Assembly: GCA_003531345.1 (NCBI GenBank)
Contig: DQGZ01000155.1
Coordinates: forward strand, 1 to 9,280
DNA: 9,280 nt
Direction: 5' to 3'
From: Alphaproteobacteria bacterium
GTDB taxonomy: Bacteria > Pseudomonadota > Alphaproteobacteria > Rickettsiales > UBA8987
The position numbers were made by a program, and so were the translations under genes. A model generated the notes under the pieces. That model did not search any database and was not told where the DNA came from. It saw only the letters and a program-made list of their open reading frames with translations. Numbering within the stretch: position 1 is the stretch's first letter; every line of letters starts with the position of its first letter. Shown here piece by piece: positions 5,819 to 9,280 of the stretch.

Positions 5819-6395
5819 CTTGTTCTTTCCTCTTCTTCTCAAGGATTTCTATATTTTTTATTTCCTGCAATATAGCCATTGAATTTGGGGTGTTTATCCG
5901 CTCCAGAGCAATTAAAGCAGCTTTGTTTAGCACCATATCTGTCTGGTCATATGCTATCGGGTATAATTGCGGAACCGCTTTATCTGAAGCTTTACCTATT
6001 TTACCTAAAGCGCTTATAGTTGTAAAAACAATATCACGATTTGGGCTTGATAAAAAAGGCATTATAACTGAAACTGCCTTGCTGGCCTTATTTCCTAAAC
6101 GCCCTAAAGTATATATGGTTGGAATAACAACATCATCATTATTCTTATTACTTTTTAAATGCTCAACTAAAGGCATTATCGCCTTGTCTTTCAAGTTAAG
6201 AAAATAATAGACCGTTCTTTCAAATGCCTGATAATTTGCAATAGTCAGGTTATCAAGATTCTGCTGTAAGCGCATTTCTTCCATTGCTTCCTTGCTCAGG
6301 GTAGAAATTTTTTCTCTCTTAAATTTCTCTTGAGAAAAAGCCTGTGGAACTAAAAGCAGAATAACTAGAAAAAAAATTTTAACCAAGTTTTTCAT
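5790..6395 (-). CDS. exported HEAT-repeat protein
   Basis: Encodes 201 residues. Residues 1-21 are a signal peptide (MKNLVK, a hydrophobic run, AFS before Q22), predicting a periplasmic protein. A charged helical linker is followed by about three HEAT/PBS-lyase-like helical repeats (about 70-170), seen as IPTIYTLGRLGNKASKAV, VFTTISALGKIGKASDKAV and LNKAALIALERI. The tail (about 178-201) is a charged Lys/Glu helix ending Gln/Ala-rich. HEAT repeats bind proteins; no catalytic residues are seen and no function is assigned. Its ATG lies 17 bp inside the 3' end of lysK with no Shine-Dalgarno sequence, so translation is probably coupled to lysK. Its 3' end overlaps the cyclo-ligase gene on the other strand by 29 bp. 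HEAT assignment is by pattern, not search. Confidence 0.72.
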   Translation of the reverse strand: MKNLVKIFFLVILLLVPQAFSQEKFKREKISTLSKEAMEEMRLQQNLDNLTIANYQAFERTVYYFLNLKDKAIMPLVEHLKSNKNNDDVVIPTIYTLGRLGNKASKAVSVIMPFLSSPNRDIVFTTISALGKIGKASDKAVPQLYPIAYDQTDMVLNKAALIALERINTPNSMAILQEIKNIEILEKKRKEQANQEAAPQQ

Positions 6396-7941
6396 TTATG
6401 AGCGCAATAGTTTCTTTGATACCATAAAGTTTTATAAAACTACCCATTCTAGGGCCAGAAGCTTGACCTAATAATACCTTATAAAGCAGTGAAAACCAAT
6501 CTCTTAAATTTTGTTCATAACCATTTTGTTTACCTATTTCAAAAATCTGTGTTTGAATTTCATCGGCCGTTAATGAATCTGGCAGGGTTTCAATTTTAGC
6601 TCTAACATCTAAAACTGCCTTTTTCTCAGCTTCATTTGGAGTATGATATTGCTTTGTTGGCTTAACAAAATCATAGTAATATTTAACTGCAAGCTCAGCA
6701 AGTTTATCAAGATAAGGTGATTTTTCCTTAGTAACACCATCAGCATACCTAGTGATAAAACTCCACAAAATATCTTTATTATCAGGGTTACAGGCAGAGG
6801 CTAAATTAACCAATAATGCAAATGAAACTGGCAGGTTTAAGTTTTCAATTTCACCATTATTTATATGCCAAAATGGGTTATCAATAAGTTTATCTTCTGT
6901 CTCTTTTTGAGCATTCTCACTGAATTTTATATAGTCATCAATATGCTGTGGAATTACATCAAAATGCAGTTTCTTGGCTTTCTGAGGTGAGTTAAACATA
7001 AACAACGCCAAGCTTTCCTGTGTGCCATATTCAAGCCATTGTTCAATTGAAATTCCATTACCTTTTGACTTGGAAATCTTTTCACCTTTTTCGTCTAAAA
7101 ATAATTCAAAATTAAATTGCTCAGGTATAGTTCCACCTAAAGTTTTACAAATTGCCGAATATATTTTTTCATTCACCAAATGGTCTTTGCCATACATTTC
7201 AAAATCAACCTCAAGAGCTGCCCAGCGCATGCCAAAATCTGGCTTCCACTGCATTTTGCAATTACCGCCACCAACTGGCAGCTCATATTCTTGCCCGTCT
7301 TCATCTGAAATATAAGTTATTGTACCTTTATCAGAGTTTACGGACTTCATCGGCACATATAAAACCCGCCCAGTTTTCGGGCTAATAGGTAAAAATGGGC
7401 TATAGGTCTTCTGGCGCTCTTCACCTAATGTTGGTAACATTATTTTCATAATGTCATCATATTTTTTGAGGGCAATTAGCAAGGTTTTATCAAACGCACC
7501 TGACTTATATTGCTCCGTTGCGCTCATAAATTCATAATCAAAGCCAAACTTATCAAGGAAGTTTTTTAAACGCCCATTCATGTGTGCGCCAAAACTCTCT
7601 GCCGTACCAAATGGGTCAGGTATTGCGGTTAAGGGCTTGCCTAAATTCGCCTCCAGCATTTCTTTGTTTGGTAGGTTTTCAGGCACTTTACGCAAGCCGT
7701 CCATATCGTCAGAAAAGCAAATTAGTTTAGTTGGAATATCAGAAATTTTTTCAAAGGCTTGGCGCACCATAGTAGTGCGGAACACTTCGCCAAAAGTGCC
7801 AATATGCGGCAAACCTGAAGGGCCATAGCCAGTTTCAAACAGCACGAAGCCTTTTTTAGGCGGGTTTTTCTCAAATTTTTGCTTGAGTTTTAAGGCCTCT
7901 TTCCATACCCAAAGGTTTGATTTTGCAGCGAATTCTAGCAT
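6379..7941 (-). CDS. lysK: lysyl-tRNA synthetase, class I
   Basis: Charges tRNA-Lys with lysine. The 520 residues are the class I form, unrelated to the class II LysS of most bacteria. They show a Rossmann catalytic core with PSGLPHIGT (HIGH motif, H46-T49), a CFSDDMDGLRKVP segment (75-87), the GGGNCKMQWKPDFGMRW region (224-240) followed by EMYGKDH, and KISKS (288-292, KMSKS motif). The rest is a helical anticodon-binding region with GPRMG near the end. Length and motifs are complete. Class I LysRS is typical of archaea, spirochaetes and alphaproteobacteria, which supports the taxonomic call. The ATG at 7941 is followed at once by the conserved N-terminus (SNLWVWKEALKL), but no Shine-Dalgarno sequence precedes it; instead a heptamer repeat abuts it. 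First gene of a two-gene unit with the HEAT protein. Confidence 0.97.
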   Translation of the reverse strand: MLEFAAKSNLWVWKEALKLKQKFEKNPPKKGFVLFETGYGPSGLPHIGTFGEVFRTTMVRQAFEKISDIPTKLICFSDDMDGLRKVPENLPNKEMLEANLGKPLTAIPDPFGTAESFGAHMNGRLKNFLDKFGFDYEFMSATEQYKSGAFDKTLLIALKKYDDIMKIMLPTLGEERQKTYSPFLPISPKTGRVLYVPMKSVNSDKGTITYISDEDGQEYELPVGGGNCKMQWKPDFGMRWAALEVDFEMYGKDHLVNEKIYSAICKTLGGTIPEQFNFELFLDEKGEKISKSKGNGISIEQWLEYGTQESLALFMFNSPQKAKKLHFDVIPQHIDDYIKFSENAQKETEDKLIDNPFWHINNGEIENLNLPVSFALLVNLASACNPDNKDILWSFITRYADGVTKEKSPYLDKLAELAVKYYYDFVKPTKQYHTPNEAEKKAVLDVRAKIETLPDSLTADEIQTQIFEIGKQNGYEQNLRDWFSLLYKVLLGQASGPRMGSFIKLYGIKETIALINEKLG

Positions 7942-7942
7942 A

Positions 7943-8018
7943 GGTTTCAGGTTTTAGGTTTTAGGTGTTAGAAATTAATAGTGCTTAAACTAGCACCTAG
8001 CGCCTGACACCTAGAACC
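7943..8018. repeat. heptanucleotide inverted repeat in the lysK leader
   Basis: Four tandem 7-mers on the plus strand, GGTTTCA GGTTTTA GGTTTTA GGTGTTA (7943-7970), face four 7-mers of the same family on the minus strand, GGTTCTA GGTGTCA GGCGCTA GGTGCTA (8018-7991), across a 20-bp spacer. The 28-bp arms agree at 20 of 28 positions, and flanking A7942/T8019 and G7971/C7990 also pair. The consensus is GGTNNYA. The array ends one base from the lysK start codon, so it is the untranslated leader of lysK. It resembles heptameric repeats scattered in other genomes. Confidence 0.8.
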
Positions 8019-8046
8019 TTAAATAAAACCAAACCCTCAACAAATC

Positions 8047-8075
8047 AATACACTTATTTCATACTAACTTATCAA
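8047..8075 (-). promoter_or_regulatory. lysK: possible lysK promoter
   Basis: On the minus strand TTGATA (8075-8070) and TGTATT (8052-8047) are 17 bp apart, matching sigma-70 boxes at five and four of six positions. It lies about 105 bp upstream of the lysK ATG, so the heptamer repeat would be inside the transcript leader. The surrounding DNA is AT-rich, and chance matches are likely. Confidence 0.3.
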
Positions 8076-8114
8076 AAACAAATTTTATATTTAAAATTCA
8101 GATAGTTATCGCAA

Positions 8115-8217
8115 TATCGTCATTGCGAGGCACGAAGTGCCGTGGCAAACCATCCTTATTAACAATATGCTTTTTCCGATAGATTGCTTCGTCATTTTAT
8201 TCCTCGCAATGACGATA
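8115..8217. repeat. 103-bp palindromic MITE-like element (GTCATTGCGAGG type)
   Basis: Perfect 16-bp terminal arms TATCGTCATTGCGAGG (8115-8130) and its complement (8202-8217) enclose a degenerate palindrome. Aligning the next 25 bases inward from each end, without gaps, gives 15 of 25 matches, including the GCAA-x-C-x-ATC core. A nested perfect hairpin GGCAC-GAA-GTGCC sits at 8129-8141. 'GTCATTGCGAGG ... GACGAAGCAATC' is a sequence type I recognise as dispersed intergenic repeats in many bacterial genomes, including alphaproteobacteria. It ends 5 bp past the ydcF-like stop, so its RNA hairpin could also end that transcript. No coding sequence and no clear target-site duplication are visible. 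Confidence 0.82.
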
Positions 8218-8222
8218 AACCT

Positions 8223-8924
8223 TTAAATATATAACGCTTTAGTATTCTTAAATCCTAAATCTTCAAGAGAAATCCTTATTCTGGCAAGCAGATATTTATT
8301 ATATTCAGTAACTATAAGCCTTCTTGAATTTTCAAACTCCCACCATTTATCAAAACGAACATTAATTGGTAAAACCTGATGAGGAATAATTTTAACATCA
8401 GGAAGCAAATGAGAGATTTCAATTTGGGCGCGCTTTATATGATAATTTGAAGTGACCAGCCTGAATGAATTGATTTTATTTTTTCTAACCCAGTTTTTAA
8501 TTTCTTCTGCATTTTCAATTGTGTCACTGGCGCTGTAACCAAGAAAAACTTTATTTTGCAGTTTAAAAAACTTTTTTGCTGAATATTTATGTAAGGCAAA
8601 AATTTCATGTTTTTTAACCTCTTTATTCACACCTGATATAAATAATTTATCAGCCGCACCTTTATCAAGCATATAAAGTGCATGACGCATACGCTCACTA
8701 CCACCAGTCAGCACGATTATGGCATCAGTTCTTTCCATAAAGGCTGGGGTATTAAGCATCATTTCCCCCAAATCAATATTTATATCCTTCTGGAAAGAAT
8801 AAAGCCCGAAACTCCACACCATTGATATAACCACACCAAGCGCAAAGAAAAAAATAGTTACACGGCTAGTAATAAACCATAGGAAAAATTCCCATATAAC
8901 GATAAAGAAGGTCTTTATCGCCAC
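8223..8924 (-). CDS. YdcF/DUF218-family membrane-anchored protein
   Basis: Encodes about 233 residues from GTG 8924. The DUF218 core is clear: TDAIIVLTGGSERMRHALYML, KLFISGVN, then ASDTIENAEEIKNWV, RLVTSNYHIKRAQIE and a C-terminal WWEFENSRRLIVTEYNKYL. In this fold the GG, Asn-x-Glu-Asn and Tyr-His pieces line a conserved pocket. Relatives SanA/ElyC/YdcF act in envelope integrity, but the reaction is not settled. The N-terminus is hydrophobic (one or two membrane helices, about residues 4-41), placing the domain in the periplasm. The start is uncertain: the frame is open to 9113, which would overlap the zinc-ribbon gene. ATG 9041 has an AGGA seven bases upstream but adds 39 low-complexity residues; TTG 8963 and GTG 8924 are alternatives. 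In alphaproteobacteria this family often lies near ftsE/ftsX, plsC and an MJ0042 gene, agreeing with the neighbour here. Confidence 0.85.
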   Translation of the reverse strand: MAIKTFFIVIWEFFLWFITSRVTIFFFALGVVISMVWSFGLYSFQKDINIDLGEMMLNTPAFMERTDAIIVLTGGSERMRHALYMLDKGAADKLFISGVNKEVKKHEIFALHKYSAKKFFKLQNKVFLGYSASDTIENAEEIKNWVRKNKINSFRLVTSNYHIKRAQIEISHLLPDVKIIPHQVLPINVRFDKWWEFENSRRLIVTEYNKYLLARIRISLEDLGFKNTKALYI

Positions 8925-9039
8925 ATATATTATAACCAGTCTTTCTAATGATCCTCTGTACAATTTCTTTGATTTTAGATTTAGTGCCTGATAGTAAACA
9001 TAATAATTTAAAATTCCACAAGAGTTATAGTTTAAATAC

Positions 9040-9280
9040 ATGCTTATATCCTGTCCAAATTGTAAAACCAGCTTTGCCCTACCTGCAAAGGCACTAGGTA
9101 TTAATGGACGCACTTTGAAATGCTCTAAATGCTCACATACTTGGTTTCAAGAACCGACCAACTTTAGCAAAGATAAGTTAAATGAGGTTTTAAGCGTTAC
9201 CACCCCAAAAGATGAAGAAAACAAGCAGCTTCCTGTCAAGATTAAAGCTCAGAGAAACTACTACAAGCTACTGATTTTGT
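9040..9280 (+). CDS. MJ0042-type zinc-ribbon protein, N-terminal part
   Basis: An open frame of 80 codons starts at ATG 9040 and runs off the right edge without a stop. Residues 1-37 are the MJ0042 zinc ribbon: MLISCPNCKTSFALP with C5-x2-C8, then GRTLKCSKCSHTWFQ with C28-x2-C31, the four zinc ligands. A polar linker (38-71) follows, and YYKLLIL at the cut may start a membrane helix, as in many alphaproteobacterial homologues that have one after the ribbon. Such proteins are often beside ftsE/ftsX; the role is unknown, probably regulatory or envelope-linked. It is divergent from the YdcF-type gene, and the ribbon lies antisense to the 5' extension of that gene's frame. No strong Shine-Dalgarno sequence is seen. 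Confidence 0.87.
   Translation, partial: MLISCPNCKTSFALPAKALGINGRTLKCSKCSHTWFQEPTNFSKDKLNEVLSVTTPKDEENKQLPVKIKAQRNYYKLLIL

Noticed and set aside
7943..7970. Telomere-like GGTTTTA tandem repeat
   Set aside because: There are only four imperfect units, with an inverted partner array beside them and genes continuing on both sides; it is an internal bacterial repeat.
8925..9113. N-terminal extension of the YdcF-type protein to 9113
   Set aside because: It is antisense to the conserved zinc-ribbon codons (C5, C8, C28, C31 of the plus-strand gene) and has no family similarity.

Overview
The window is a compact, AT-rich bacterial segment that is almost entirely coding. It most likely comes from an alphaproteobacterium, possibly a Rickettsiales-like or other reduced-genome lineage. 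The pointers are a class I (archaeal-type) lysyl-tRNA synthetase, a two-copy SH3_4-type secreted protein, an alphaproteobacterial YdcF-type protein next to an MJ0042 zinc-ribbon gene, and kdsB, which implies a Gram-negative envelope with Kdo. No rRNA, tRNA, transposase, phage or CRISPR feature was found. The first 17 bases match the end of an Illumina sequencing adapter, so the left edge is a contig end with untrimmed adapter.

Layout. (1) 18-174 (+): the last 51 codons of a class V cysteine desulfurase, including the catalytic-Cys loop. (2) 3806-178 (-): a tight four-gene operon, kdsB -> DUF1189-like membrane protein -> TPR protein -> secreted SH3-domain protein. The junctions are TAATG (1 bp), a 7 bp gap and ATGA (4 bp), so translational coupling is likely; the theme is the cell envelope. 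(3) A 78-bp divergent promoter region. (4) 3885-5818 (+): rpmE with its own hairpin terminator, then rnhA, ndk and a 5-formyltetrahydrofolate cyclo-ligase, which are housekeeping nucleic-acid, nucleotide and folate functions. (5) 7941-5790 (-): lysK followed by an exported HEAT-repeat protein that overlaps it by 17 bp. The HEAT gene also overlaps the cyclo-ligase tail-to-tail by 29 bp. (6) 7942-8222: the only sizeable non-coding gap. It holds a heptanucleotide inverted repeat touching the lysK start codon and a separate 103-bp palindromic element of the 'GTCATTGCGAGG' type. (7) 8223-8924 (-): a YdcF/DUF218 membrane-anchored protein, divergent from (8) 9040-9280 (+): the N-terminus of an MJ0042-type zinc-ribbon protein that runs off the right edge.

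I see no convincing new defence, mobile or biosynthetic system; this is mostly ordinary core genome. The points most worth a second look are the probable CTG start of rnhA behind a strong Shine-Dalgarno sequence and a 10-codon upstream ORF, the two palindromic repeats in the lysK-ydcF gap, the exported HEAT protein coupled to LysRS, the Lys-rich tail on L31, and the adapter remnant.
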